A model generated the notes under the pieces. It saw only the letters and a list, made by a program, of their open reading frames with translations. It made no database searches and had not been told where the DNA came from. Both the position numbers and the translations under genes were made by a program. Shown piece by piece: positions 33,919 to 42,970 of a stretch of DNA of 64,000 nucleotides; positions within the stretch are counted from its first letter, which is position 1; every line of letters begins with the position of its first letter. Origin of the DNA: CAWAYH01 sp963786195 (GTDB lineage: Bacteria > Acidobacteriota > Vicinamibacteria > Vicinamibacterales > 2-12-FULL-66-21); assembly GCA_963786195.1 (NCBI GenBank), contig CAWAYH010000009.1:434001-498000 (forward strand), read 5' to 3'.

Positions 33919-34889
33919 GACACGCGCGACGGTTTGAGCCGGGTGATGCCGAGCTGACGGATCTTGCGATAGAGGTTGGCGCGCTCGATGCCGAGCGTGC
34001 GCGCGGCGTCGCTCATGCGCCAGCCGTGCTCCTGCAGCACGGCCGCGATGTAGTCGCGTTCGAATGACAGGCGCGCCTCTCGAAGCGTGCCGGACGAGAC
34101 GACGGGGCGCGGCTGCGGCCGCGGCGGCTGCAGATCGCCGAGGACGTCCTCCTGTCGGATGACTCCTGACGTCACGCCGGTCACGAGCCGCTCGAGTACC
34201 CGCCGCAGCTCGTCAAGGTTCCCCGGCCATGGCAGCGCCGTGAGCGCGGTCAGCGCCGCCGGCGCGAGCGTCCGCTCCGTCTGGTGTTCGCGACACACTT
34301 CGTCGAGCACCGCGCGGACAATCGCCGGCAGATCGTCGCGGCGTTCGCGCAACGACGGAACATCCACGCGCAGGCGCTGCAGCCGTTCGTAAAGGTCGCG
34401 GCGGAACCGCTGATCGGCGACGTCGTGCTCGAGTCCCGGATGCGCCGCGCCGACCACGCGAACGTTCAGCGCCGTCGTCCGCGAGCCGAGCCGCATTTCG
34501 CCGTCACGCAGGAGCCGCCACAAGCGGAGCTGCGCCGCCGCCGGCAACTGCGCGATGTTGGACAGCAGCAGCGTGCCGCCCCGCGCGCGGGCCAGGAGGC
34601 TCCCGCTGTCGACGGTCTCGAGGTCCGTGCGACGGCCAGGCGTACGCCCGAACAGATCGCGAACGGCGTGGTCCGCGGACCGGTCGGCACAGTCGAACGC
34701 GCAGAACGGGCCCGCGCCGTGGATCGCGCGCGCGATCCGCTCGGCGTTGAACCCGCGCTCGGCCACGATCAGCACGGGATCGTACGAGCGCGCCGCCCGG
34801 TGGACCGCGTCCGCCGCGACGATGACGGCGGGGGATTGTCCGAGGAGCTCGGGGGGCAGCATGGATGACAGCTCCGCCCCGTCAGTCAC
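33915..34889 (-). CDS. NtrC-family regulator with degenerate AAA+ domain and Fis-type HTH
   Basis: A 324-residue protein with no receiver domain. The central domain aligns with sigma-54 activators but the key motifs are lost: Walker A GETGTGKE is AERGFNAE, the GAFTGA loop is replaced by LFGRTPGRRTDLE, and Walker B FLDEI is LLLSNI. The later parts are conserved: RFRRDLYERLQRLRVDVPSL, RERRDDLPAI and LPWPGNLDELRRVLERL. The C-terminal Fis helix-turn-helix is intact (SDAARTLGIERANLYRKI). It should bind DNA but neither hydrolyse ATP nor contact sigma-54. It is cotranscribed with the export genes and probably regulates them. A GTG or ATG start near 34889 is uncertain. Confidence 0.8.
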   Translation of the reverse strand: MTDGAELSSMLPPELLGQSPAVIVAADAVHRAARSYDPVLIVAERGFNAERIARAIHGAGPFCAFDCADRSADHAVRDLFGRTPGRRTDLETVDSGSLLARARGGTLLLSNIAQLPAAAQLRLWRLLRDGEMRLGSRTTALNVRVVGAAHPGLEHDVADQRFRRDLYERLQRLRVDVPSLRERRDDLPAIVRAVLDEVCREHQTERTLAPAALTALTALPWPGNLDELRRVLERLVTGVTSGVIRQEDVLGDLQPPRPQPRPVVSSGTLREARLSFERDYIAAVLQEHGWRMSDAARTLGIERANLYRKIRQLGITRLKPSRVS

Positions 34890-34968
34890 ACGGGGCGACG
34901 CACCATCCTCGCAGGATCGGCCGGGTGTGTCAATAAGGATACATGGGATGTTGCATCGGCGATACAGC

Positions 34969-35889
34969 CTAACCGCCGCGCAACCGCCGTCCCAGCCACC
35001 GGAAGGGGCGGCCCGCCTGGTGGCGCAGCGTCCGTTGCTGCTTCAAGACGCCGCCGGGAAAACGGTCGTCGAACGTCGCGAGGTCCGCGTCGCGATCGCG
35101 GACGATGCCGACCGGATGGCGCAGCTCGGCCTCGAGCTGGCCGATCGGGCGATTGGCCAGCGATCCGCCACCCAGCGTGTGTGTCGCGCCCGACCCGAAC
35201 CCGATGTTCGAGACCAGGTTGACGGCGGGATGAATGGACAACGCCTGAGTCATGCAGGCGTACATCCACGCGTAGTCCCACACCGGCGTCATCCGGCCAT
35301 GGTGCATCTGGTCGAACACGTCGAACCAGTACTCGCGCTCGTCATCTGAGTCGAACAGCTCTCGCGACTCCGGCTGCGATCGAAACGCGGGCCATGTCCT
35401 CAGATCGATGTCGAAGCGTTCCCACGCCCGCTTCCACGTCGCCCATCCCCAGACCAGCGGGTATTTCGAGAACAGGTACGAACGATCGCCGCGTCGAACC
35501 GGCTGGTAGCTTTCGCCGCTGATGTGCATCACGCGGTCGTCGAGTGCAAATCGTTCGAGCAAGGTGTCGCAGAAACCAAAGAACCGCTCAGAAGGCAGGC
35601 AGTCGTCTTCGAGCACGATCGCGCGATCGCAGGAGCCCAACACCCAGTCGAGCGCCGTCGTCACTCGCGCGGTGAGCCCCATGTTCCGCTCGGACAGGTC
35701 GTAGGCGACGTCGGCGCTCCAGTCCACCTGTTTCACGATGTCGCGCACCGCCTCGCAGGACGGCCGCTCGCCTGCGTTCGCGGGACCGTCGGTTGCGACG
35801 AAGAGACGCTGGGGACGGACTCTTGCGATCGCGTCCATGACGCGCTTGGTGGTCTCGGGCCGCCTATACGCGATCAGAAGAACGTTCAT
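34969..35889 (-). CDS. GT-A glycosyltransferase (GT2/GNT-I-like, HlpA-related)
   Basis: A 306-residue protein starting ATG 35889: MNVLLIAYRRPETTKRVMDA, a GT-A opening. Then LFVATDGPANAGE, the metal site CDRAIVLEDDCLPSERFFGF (EDD) and SKYPLVWGWATWKRAWERF, the W-rich segment of this family. Then VWDYAWMYACMTQALSIHP with the catalytic acid. The family is often annotated hemolysin-like HlpA or GT2 and occurs in polysaccharide loci. The 4-base overlap with the GT4 gene upstream links it to the same operon. The 79 bases to the regulator start hold no recognised feature. Confidence 0.8.
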   Translation of the reverse strand: MNVLLIAYRRPETTKRVMDAIARVRPQRLFVATDGPANAGERPSCEAVRDIVKQVDWSADVAYDLSERNMGLTARVTTALDWVLGSCDRAIVLEDDCLPSERFFGFCDTLLERFALDDRVMHISGESYQPVRRGDRSYLFSKYPLVWGWATWKRAWERFDIDLRTWPAFRSQPESRELFDSDDEREYWFDVFDQMHHGRMTPVWDYAWMYACMTQALSIHPAVNLVSNIGFGSGATHTLGGGSLANRPIGQLEAELRHPVGIVRDRDADLATFDDRFPGGVLKQQRTLRHQAGRPFRWLGRRLRGG

Positions 35890-36920
35890 TCTTGAATCAG
35901 CGCCATCAGGCGCGCGGCCACCTGGGACGGATGATACAGACTGCCCACGTGCTGCCGACAGGCTTGCGAGCGCGCGCGCCACTCGGCGTCGTCCTCGAGC
36001 AGGCGCGTGACGGCCCGCGCAAACGCGCGCTGATACAACCAGCCACCTGGACGACCGGCGATCAGCACACCATGCTCGCCGACGGTGGTTCGCAGCGCAA
36101 ACGCCCGCGTCGTGACGGGCACTGCGCCGGCAGCCATGCACTCGGCAGCCGCCAGGCAGAATCCTTCCGGAAAGTGACAGGGATACACCATGACTTTCGC
36201 CCGCGCCTGCTGTTGCACGAGCGCCGGCCGCGGGATGTGCCCGAGGTACTCGATGCCCTGCTGACCCTCGAAGAATCGTTCGAACGCGTGCTGCGCCGAG
36301 GGCTTCGCCCAGAGGCTGAAATCCGAGGTGATCACCAGCCGGGCAGAGGGAACGCGCCGGTGAATACGCGGAAAAATGTCCTTCAGGTAATAGAGCCCGC
36401 GATCCGGGACCGAGCAATACAGGAGCACGTTGTCGCGGGTTGCAGGTGCTTCGCGATAATCGTCGAGGCCCACCGGCGCACCGACAACGCTGATCGTGCC
36501 GCGACCGGTCGCCCGCTCGATCTGCGCGCGCTGAAAATCGGACAGCGCGCACACGTGATGCGCCCAACGCCGGCAGCGAACGATCGCATCGGGGTCCGGC
36601 ACGTGAACGTCGGTCGCGAGGAATACGCGTGTGGCTCCGCCATCCCCGGCTGCGCTCGACCACTGCTTCACCAGCACGACGATTCCAGCGCGCTGCCCAA
36701 CTGGTGCAATCGGTTCGTAACGCACACCGTTCTCGAGCGTGACGGACGGCACTCGGGTCGAGACGATGACCCGCCGGCCCTGGCGTGTCAGCTCCTCGGC
36801 GAGGAGGACGACGAGCGCCTCGGTCCCACCGACACCGGCGTTGTGGTAGGCGCCACCGGTGAAACCGGGATCGAAGTCGCACAAGAACTGCACATCTGCG
36901 GCATCCGATCCGAGCGTCAC
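35886..36920 (-). CDS. Glycosyltransferase family 4
   Basis: A GT-B protein of about 344 residues. GTG 36920 (VTLGSDAADVQFLCDFDPGF) overlaps the ABC exporter stop as GTGA and places the GT start correctly, whereas the ATG at 36980 lies inside that gene. Acceptor loop YHNAGVGGTEALVVLLAEEL. Donor domain LYCSVPDRGLYYLKDIFPRI, IEYLGHIPRPALVQQQARAK and FPEGFCLAAAECMAAG (EX7E). Complete. Confidence 0.85.
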   Translation of the reverse strand: MTLGSDAADVQFLCDFDPGFTGGAYHNAGVGGTEALVVLLAEELTRQGRRVIVSTRVPSVTLENGVRYEPIAPVGQRAGIVVLVKQWSSAAGDGGATRVFLATDVHVPDPDAIVRCRRWAHHVCALSDFQRAQIERATGRGTISVVGAPVGLDDYREAPATRDNVLLYCSVPDRGLYYLKDIFPRIHRRVPSARLVITSDFSLWAKPSAQHAFERFFEGQQGIEYLGHIPRPALVQQQARAKVMVYPCHFPEGFCLAAAECMAAGAVPVTTRAFALRTTVGEHGVLIAGRPGGWLYQRAFARAVTRLLEDDAEWRARSQACRQHVGSLYHPSQVAARLMALIQE

Positions 36921-38737
36921 GGCTCGAGGCCCCGAATCAGCTGTTGGAACACGCCGCCGGCGGTCTCGAGCGTCTCCCATGTGCCCTGCTCGGCTATCCG
37001 GCCGCGGTCGAGCACGATGAGATGATCGGCGTCACGAATCGTCGACAGCCGGTGCGCGATCACGAGCGTCGTACGTCCGCGGGACGCATTGTGCAGCGCC
37101 TGCTGAACGAGCTGCTCCGACACCGCGTCGAGGTGCGACGTCGCCTCGTCCAGGATCAGGATGCTTGGATTGCGAAGGACGGCACGCGCGATCGCAATCC
37201 GCTGACGTTCGCCGCCGGACAACATCGCGCCGCGCTCACCGACCAGCGTATCGAGCCCCTGCGGCAGCGCCTGTGCCACCGCGACGAGATTCGCTGACGC
37301 CAGCGCGCGCTGCAGTGCCTCGTCCGTGACGTTCTGGCAGCCGTAGACGATGTTCTCCCGCAGCGTGCCGTGAAAGAGAAACGCGTCCTGTTCCACGAGC
37401 GCGGTCGCGCGATGCCAGCTCTCGGGAGAGAACTCCCAGCAGTCGCGGCCGTCGACGGTCACGCGGCCCGACGCGGGTGCCCGAAACCGGAGCAGCATGG
37501 CCGCAAGCGTCGACTTGCCCGATCCCGACGGCCCGACGATCGCCGCGGTATGCCCGACCGGAACCGTGAAATCAATGGCGTCCAGCGCCAGCGTGCCATT
37601 GGGATACCGGTACACGACCTGCTCGAAGCGCAGGTCACGCTCGAGCCCCTGGAAGGTCGTCGTGCCAAAGGAGCGTTCCGGGTACCGCGGCGTCTCGAGC
37701 CAGGACTGCAGCTCCCGAATCCCGCCGGCGAGATAGAACAGGTGTCCCTGCAGCCCATACAGCTGATTGAGGAGCGGCAGCAGCCGCAGCAGGATGAACC
37801 CGTACGCGAGCAGATAGCTGCTCAGCATGTGACCGGGCCGCACCAGGAAAATGTACGCGCACGCGACGATGATCATGCCGCCCATGACGGCCAGCGTCTC
37901 GGTCATCGGAAAGAGGAGCGACGACGCCTCCGCGCTGCGCACTTCGGCGGCGGCCTGCGCGGTACTGAGACGATGGAACTGATCGATTTCGCGCTGCTGC
38001 GAGTTGGTCGCTCGCACGATGCGGATGCCGGCAAACGACTGGGTGAGCGCCGCCGCCAGCCGATGGTTGAGGTCCGTCAGCTCGACGCCCGCCTGGCGGA
38101 GCCGCCCGTAGACGAACGAGAGCGTCGCGCCCAGCGTCACGGCCAGCAGCATGACGAGAACGGTCAGCGGCCACGAGAGGAAGAACAGCGCGGCGACGTA
38201 GAAGAGCGCGATGCTCGACCGCTGGATCAGGGACAGGACGGCTTCAAGCGCGAGCGTGCTCCGATACGTTTCGACGAGAAAGACGTTCGCGATCTCGCCG
38301 CCCGGTGAACGGTCGAAGACGTCGAGATCCGCCAGGTGGAGCCGACGGAAGAGATCGTCGCGCAGGGTGACGGCGATCCGGCTCTTGAGGGTGGCCGTGA
38401 GCACTTGTGACGCGTAGCTCGCGACGTTCTTGGCCGCGATCGCGCACACGATGGCGACGCAGATCGCGCCCACGTAGAAGGCCGGTGAATGCCCGGGGAG
38501 CGTGCGCTGGAGCCACTGCAGCGGCCGCATCGGCGCCGCGTTCTCGCCGCCGAGGAGCAGGTTCAGCAGCGGGACGAGCAGGCCCACGCCGACCCCCTCG
38601 AAGAGCACCACGAGCAGCGCCGCCACGATCACGACGGTCAGGCGCAGCGGATGATGGGCGAGGTAGGGTTTGAGGAATTGAAGGATCTTCCTGAGTTCGG
38701 CGAGGTGCTGGAGCCAGGCTCTCACGGATGGCCGCAA
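36917..38737 (-). CDS. ABC exporter, fused permease and ATPase (MsbA/PglK type)
   Basis: A 606-residue half-transporter: six transmembrane helices in the first 330 residues (VVIVAALLVVLFEGVGVGLL, AFYVGAICVAIVCAIAAKNV, IALFYVAALFFLSWPLTVLV), then an ATPase domain with Walker A AAIVGPSGSGKSTLAAMLLR, signature GERGAMLSGGERQRIAIARA, Walker B SILILDEATSHLDAVSE and His-switch LVIAHRLSTI. Related proteins flip lipid-linked oligosaccharides (PglK) or export lipid A and peptides. No Wzx flippase is visible in the locus, so a flippase role is plausible. Export of the lasso peptide is another possibility but the genes are 33 kb apart. Apparent first gene of the long leftward run. Confidence 0.88.
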   Translation of the reverse strand: MRPSVRAWLQHLAELRKILQFLKPYLAHHPLRLTVVIVAALLVVLFEGVGVGLLVPLLNLLLGGENAAPMRPLQWLQRTLPGHSPAFYVGAICVAIVCAIAAKNVASYASQVLTATLKSRIAVTLRDDLFRRLHLADLDVFDRSPGGEIANVFLVETYRSTLALEAVLSLIQRSSIALFYVAALFFLSWPLTVLVMLLAVTLGATLSFVYGRLRQAGVELTDLNHRLAAALTQSFAGIRIVRATNSQQREIDQFHRLSTAQAAAEVRSAEASSLLFPMTETLAVMGGMIIVACAYIFLVRPGHMLSSYLLAYGFILLRLLPLLNQLYGLQGHLFYLAGGIRELQSWLETPRYPERSFGTTTFQGLERDLRFEQVVYRYPNGTLALDAIDFTVPVGHTAAIVGPSGSGKSTLAAMLLRFRAPASGRVTVDGRDCWEFSPESWHRATALVEQDAFLFHGTLRENIVYGCQNVTDEALQRALASANLVAVAQALPQGLDTLVGERGAMLSGGERQRIAIARAVLRNPSILILDEATSHLDAVSEQLVQQALHNASRGRTTLVIAHRLSTIRDADHLIVLDRGRIAEQGTWETLETAGGVFQQLIRGLEP

Positions 38738-38780
38738 GGATACCGCAAGAAAACGGATGCCGCGGAACGGACGCGCGCGC

Positions 38781-39887
38781 TCAGCCCAGCCGCTGAATCC
38801 AATTTGCCAGCTCTCGCGTCTTGTCCTCCGCTCGATAGGTCAACGCGACGGCGTGTGCCGCGTCGCCGAGCCGGCCGCGGAGGGCCGGGTCGCCGTCGAG
38901 ACGCGCGACCGCGTCCACGATCGCCGGAGCGTCGCGCTTCCCAACGAGAATCGCGCTCTCCTCGTGCGTCAGCGCGTCGATCGCGACACCGACCTGAGTC
39001 GTGACGATCGGCAGCCGCGCGGCCATGGCTTCGAGCAGCGCCATCCCGAATCCCTCGTAGAGGCTCGGGAACAGGAAAATGTCGGCCTCCCGATACAGCG
39101 CAGGCAGCGCCGCACGTTCGACGCGCGGATGGACGTTAATACGTGAGCGAATGGCGGGAGGAAATGCCGACACGATCGCGGCCGCATCCGTCAGCGTGCC
39201 CGCACAGACCAGCCGCATGTCTGGATGACGCGGCGCCAGCTGGATGAACGCGTCGCGCAGGTACTCCACGCCCTTCATCTCCAGCCACTGCCCCACGTAC
39301 AACAGCGTGCGAACAGGCCGAGCCGTTCTGGCTGGGGCGAAGAACTCGTCCGGAACGCCGTGAGCGAATGTCCGGATCCGATCGGATCGGGCCCAACCGT
39401 GCTCCAGTAGATACGCCTGCTCGGCGCTGTTCAGGCACGCGACCCCGGTTGCGTGCTGACACGAGCGTCGCAGGAACACCGGCATCAATCGCTCCTGGAG
39501 CATGCGATACCGCCAGCTGAGCCCGGTCGACTTGCGCATCTCCTCGAGCAGCTCCCGATGGTAGAGCGGTTCGAGCCCATGGAACGCGACGACGGTTTTC
39601 AGCTCCCCCGAAGCCGTCGCCGGCCCGGCAAGCCAACCGGCATAGCTGTGAAAGACGACCAGATCCAGGTCGTTCCGGTGCGCACCCACCCAGCGCCGCA
39701 CCGCCAGCGGATACACGAGCGGCGTCCAGCGGCCGCCGGCTCGCCGGGCAAGAAGATCGTCGGGCGTGACCATCGCCACGACGCAGCCACGCTGCGTCAA
39801 CTCACCCGCCAGGGTTTGATAGGTCAGGAATACAGAGGACTGCGGATCGCCGGGGGTCTGGAGAACGATTGCTATTCGTCGGTTCAA
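38781..39887 (-). CDS. Glycosyltransferase family 4
   Basis: GT-B enzyme of 368 residues. TTG 39887 (LNRRIAIVLQTPGDPQSSVF) is chosen because it overlaps the stop of the upstream E1 gene (CATTGA) and starts at the first conserved strand; the longer frame upstream is the E1 gene. Acceptor domain VAFHGLEPLYHRELLEEM. Donor domain VRTLLYVGQWLEMKGVEYLR, RINVHPRVERAALPALYREA and LYEGFGMALLEAMAARLP (EX7E). Complete. A 43-base gap separates it from the ABC exporter downstream. Confidence 0.86.
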   Translation of the reverse strand: MNRRIAIVLQTPGDPQSSVFLTYQTLAGELTQRGCVVAMVTPDDLLARRAGGRWTPLVYPLAVRRWVGAHRNDLDLVVFHSYAGWLAGPATASGELKTVVAFHGLEPLYHRELLEEMRKSTGLSWRYRMLQERLMPVFLRRSCQHATGVACLNSAEQAYLLEHGWARSDRIRTFAHGVPDEFFAPARTARPVRTLLYVGQWLEMKGVEYLRDAFIQLAPRHPDMRLVCAGTLTDAAAIVSAFPPAIRSRINVHPRVERAALPALYREADIFLFPSLYEGFGMALLEAMAARLPIVTTQVGVAIDALTHEESAILVGKRDAPAIVDAVARLDGDPALRGRLGDAAHAVALTYRAEDKTRELANWIQRLG

Positions 39888-42404
39888 TGGTTCAGTAGGC
39901 CGACGAGCAGCCGCGCCGCGCGCTCGATTTCCGCTTCTCCGGGCAGGAACGACTGCCTCGAGCGGCGGCGAGTACGGGACCGGCGTGTCGAGCGCGCCGA
40001 TGATGCGGACCGGCGCGTCGAGCGACTCGAACGCCTCTTCCTGGATGATCGCGGCGAGGCTCTCGCCGATGCCGCCCGTGCGCGTGTCCTCGTGCACGAT
40101 GAGGACGCGGTTGCAGTGCCGCGCCACGGCGAGGACGGCGTCGCGGTCGAGCGGCGCGAGCGACCGCAGATCGAGCACGCTCGCCTCGATGCCGTCGGCC
40201 GCGAGCCGCTCGGCGACGCGCATGGCGGCGTGGACGTACGCGCCGTAGGAGATGATCGCGAGATCGTCGCCGGCGCGGCGCAGCGCGGCCTGGCCGATCG
40301 GCGATCGGCGCGGGCGGCTCGCCGTCGAGCTCCTGCTTGATGCGCGGATCGCGGTAGAGCGCGATGTGCTCGTAGTAGAGGACCGGATCCGGATCGGCGA
40401 CGGCCGCCGCCATCAGCGCGCGCGCGTCGGCCGGCGTCGACGGGACGACGATCTTCAGCCCGGGCGTGCGATAGAACCACGGCTCGGTGTTCTGGCTGTG
40501 GTACGGCCCGGCGTGCCGCAGACCGCCCCACGGCATGCGCACGACCATCGGGCACCGAGCCGCCCCAGCGGTAGCGGATCTTCGCGGCGTTGTTCACGAG
40601 CTGGTTGAAGCCGGTCGCGACGAAGTCGTTGAACTGCATCTCGCCGATCGGCCGCTGGCCGGCGAGCGCGGCGCCGACGCACACGCCGAGCACCGCGCCC
40701 TTCGGCGAGCGGCGAGTTGAGGATGCGATCGCCGAACGTCTCGAGCAGCGGCCGCAGCAGCAGGAACGCGTTGCCGTACTCGCCGCCGACGTCCTCGCCG
40801 TAGACGAAGACGCGCGGATCGGCCGCGAGCGCGTCGCGGAGCCCGAGCATGACGCCTTCGAGGAACGTGCTGCCCTTCGGATCGAACGGCGGGCCCGTGT
40901 CGAGCGGCGGCAACGGCGCGGCGAGTCGACCTGCGTCGCGGACCTGCGGTTCGAGCACCTCGACGCGCCCGCGCGGCGGCTCGTCCGGCGAACACACCCC
41001 GCCCCGCCTCGTCCGGCATCGGGCCACGGCGCGTCGATGACCGCCTGCGCCTCGCGCCTCGACCAGCGCCTCGGCCTCGCGCTTGCAAGCGATCGAATCG
41101 CCCGCCTCGATCAGCCCCTCGCGCTCGAGCCGCGTGCGCGTACGAGCGGAATGCGGATCGCGCGCCGACCAGAAGGCGTAGCAGCTCGGGGTCGGCGTAG
41201 CCCGGCGCGACGAGCGGCGGATACTCCCACGACGGCTGCGGATCCTTCCCGAGATAGAGCATGTCGTCGTGGTGCGCGTGGCCGCACATGCGCATGCACA
41301 CGAGCTCGATGAGCGCGGGGCCTTGCCCGTCGCGCGCGCGTTCGACCGCCCACGCGAACGCCGCGGCGATCTCGTCGGGATCGGTGCCGTCGATCGTGAT
41401 GCCCGGAATGCCGTAGCCGGCCGCCTTGTCGGCGAACACGCGGACGGCGGACTGATCGCGCGACCGGCGTCGACAGCGCCGTCTGGTTGTTCTGCACGCA
41501 GAAGACGGCCGGCAGCCGGCGCGCGGCGCACAGGTTGATCGCTTCGTGCCATTCGCCGAGCGACGAGCCCCCTTCGCCGATGAACGACAGCGCCACGCGG
41601 CCGCTTCCCTCGCGCGCGAACGCCATCGCCATCCCGGCGATCGTCAGCGTGCCGATCGCCAGCGGCGCGGCCGCCGGCAGGATGCCCGAAGTCGAAGTCG
41701 CCGATGTGCAGGTCCTTGCCGTTCATCGGCGGGCCGGCCTTGGCCATCTGCGCCGAGAGCACCATCCGGACGGTCTCGCGGCGCCGGCCGCATCGCCAGC
41801 GCGACGCCCAGATCGCGGATGAGCGGCGCGACGACGTCGCCGCGCCAGCCCGTCGGCGTCGCGGTACGCGTCGCCGCGGCGCAGCCGGATGCCGGCCGCG
41901 TAGATCGCTTCCTGCCCGAGCGATCGGAATCCCTTGCCCTGGAACGGCGCGTCGCCGTAGCGGACCTCGCCGCCGGTGAAGAACGTCTTCAGCCGGTTGT
42001 CGGTCGCGCGCGTCAGGACCATGCCGCGCAGGATCTCGCGGCGCTCGTCGCGGCGTGAGCGACGCGCGGATCGCCGCGCGGCGCAGGAAGCCGTCGCACG
42101 CGTCGACGATCTCGTCGACGGCCGCCGCGAACCGCTGCGGCGCCTCGACACCCGGGGTCGTTTCGTCGATCGGCGGGGGCGAGCGCCTGCAGTTCGCGGC
42201 GCAACGAGGGTCCGAATGCGTGTCGCAGCCGCTCGAGTGTCGCCTCGTCGGCGTCGTTGCCGATCTGAACGCCGCACGACGCGAGCGCGCCGCGGACGAC
42301 CTGTAGCGCAAAGGGGAACCGCTCGATGACGAAAGCCTCGAGGCGGTGAGCGAGATTCAGTACGTGTCGTAACCGACGCCCGCGACATCGGGCAGATGGT
42401 ACAT
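39884..42404 (-). CDS. Fused alpha/beta thiamine-diphosphate dehydrogenase E1 (branched-chain 2-oxo acid or pyruvate type), many frameshifts
   Basis: Span for about 840 residues, read across many indels. ATG 42404 gives MYHLPDVAGVGYDTY, then after a missing base near 42361 LNLAHRLEAFVIERFPFALQ. Alpha part: FFTGGEVRYGDAPFQGKGFR, SLGQEAIYAAGI, VALSFIGEGGSSLGEWHEAI (ThDP GDG-type motif), INLCAARRLPAVFCVQNNQ, GYGIPGITIDGTDPDEIAAA. Beta part: VFVYGEDVGGEYGNAFLLL, ILNSPLAEGA, RPIGEMQFNDFVATGFNQLV, MVVRMPWGGLRHAGPYHSQN, and C-terminal VLIVHEDTRTGGIGESLAAI to stop 39884. It decarboxylates a 2-oxo acid and acylates lipoyl-E2 in the cytoplasm. It overlaps thioredoxin (TGATG). No E2 or E3 gene is in the window. 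Substrate class is uncertain. Confidence 0.78.
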
Positions 42405-42868
42405 CAGGCGCCAGCGGCCTGACGAATGAACGCCTCGATGTCCGCGGCAGGACGCGCGCCGGCAGTCCGCGCCATTTCGCGGCCGCCAGCAAACACCGCC
42501 ATCGTCGGAATCGATTGGATCCCGAATCGATCGCCGAGCTCCGGCACCGCGTCCGTGTTGACCTTGACCACGGCATAGCGTCCCGCGTTGTTGGCGGCGA
42601 CACGCGCGATCTCCGGCGCGACCATGCGGCAGGGCCGACACCACGGCGCCCAGAAATCGACGACGACCGGAAACTTCGAGGACTTCACCAGCGCGTCGAA
42701 CGCCTCGGTGCTCGGCACGTCGATCGGCTCGGCCGGCACGGGCAGCGGAGTTCCACACTTCTTGCACTTCGCGAGGTGCCCCTCCTGCCCGAACGGCAGC
42801 CGGTTCCGCTGCTGGCACGAGCCGCAGGTCACGATGATGCCGCGCGGATCCATCTCGGTGTTCGACAT
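42404..42868 (-). CDS. Thioredoxin 2-like protein with N-terminal zinc ribbon
   Basis: A 154-residue protein from ATG 42868 (MSNTEMDPRGIIVTCGSCQQ). The N-terminal CGSC and CKKC pairs form a zinc ribbon as in TrxC. Then PVVVDFWAPWCRPCRMVAPE with active site WCRPC, in place of WCGPC, and VNTDAVPELGDRFGIQSIPT with the cis-Pro. It is an oxidoreductase of the cytosol. Its stop overlaps the E1 start. An upstream ATG at 42895 is possible but lies in a repeat tract. Complete. Confidence 0.88.
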   Translation of the reverse strand: MSNTEMDPRGIIVTCGSCQQRNRLPFGQEGHLAKCKKCGTPLPVPAEPIDVPSTEAFDALVKSSKFPVVVDFWAPWCRPCRMVAPEIARVAANNAGRYAVVKVNTDAVPELGDRFGIQSIPTMAVFAGGREMARTAGARPAADIEAFIRQAAGA

Positions 42869-42882
42869 GGGGTCAGGATACA

Positions 42883-42968
42883 AAATACAGGACACAGAAT
42901 ACAGGACACAGAGATACAGGAGACAGAATACAAGTCCCCGAGCGCCGAGCCCCGAGCGCCGAGCGCCG
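42883..42968. repeat. Two adjacent short tandem arrays in an intergenic gap
   Basis: The 14-base unit ATACAGGACACAGA occurs as two exact copies (42883-42896, 42897-42910), a third with one mismatch at 42912-42925 and the partial ATACA at 42926. A second array of CGAGCGC-type units (about 42936-42968) follows directly. The arrays fill nearly all of the gap between the ADOP permease stop and thioredoxin start. No terminator-like stem was seen. Confidence 0.7.
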
Positions 42969-42970
42969 AG

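Noticed and set aside
34969..36882. 637-codon fused frame running from the GT2-like gene into the upstream GT4 gene
   Set aside because: Only the last 306 codons (from ATG 35889) show a GT-A fold; the upstream part is out of frame with the real GT4 gene at 35886-36920.
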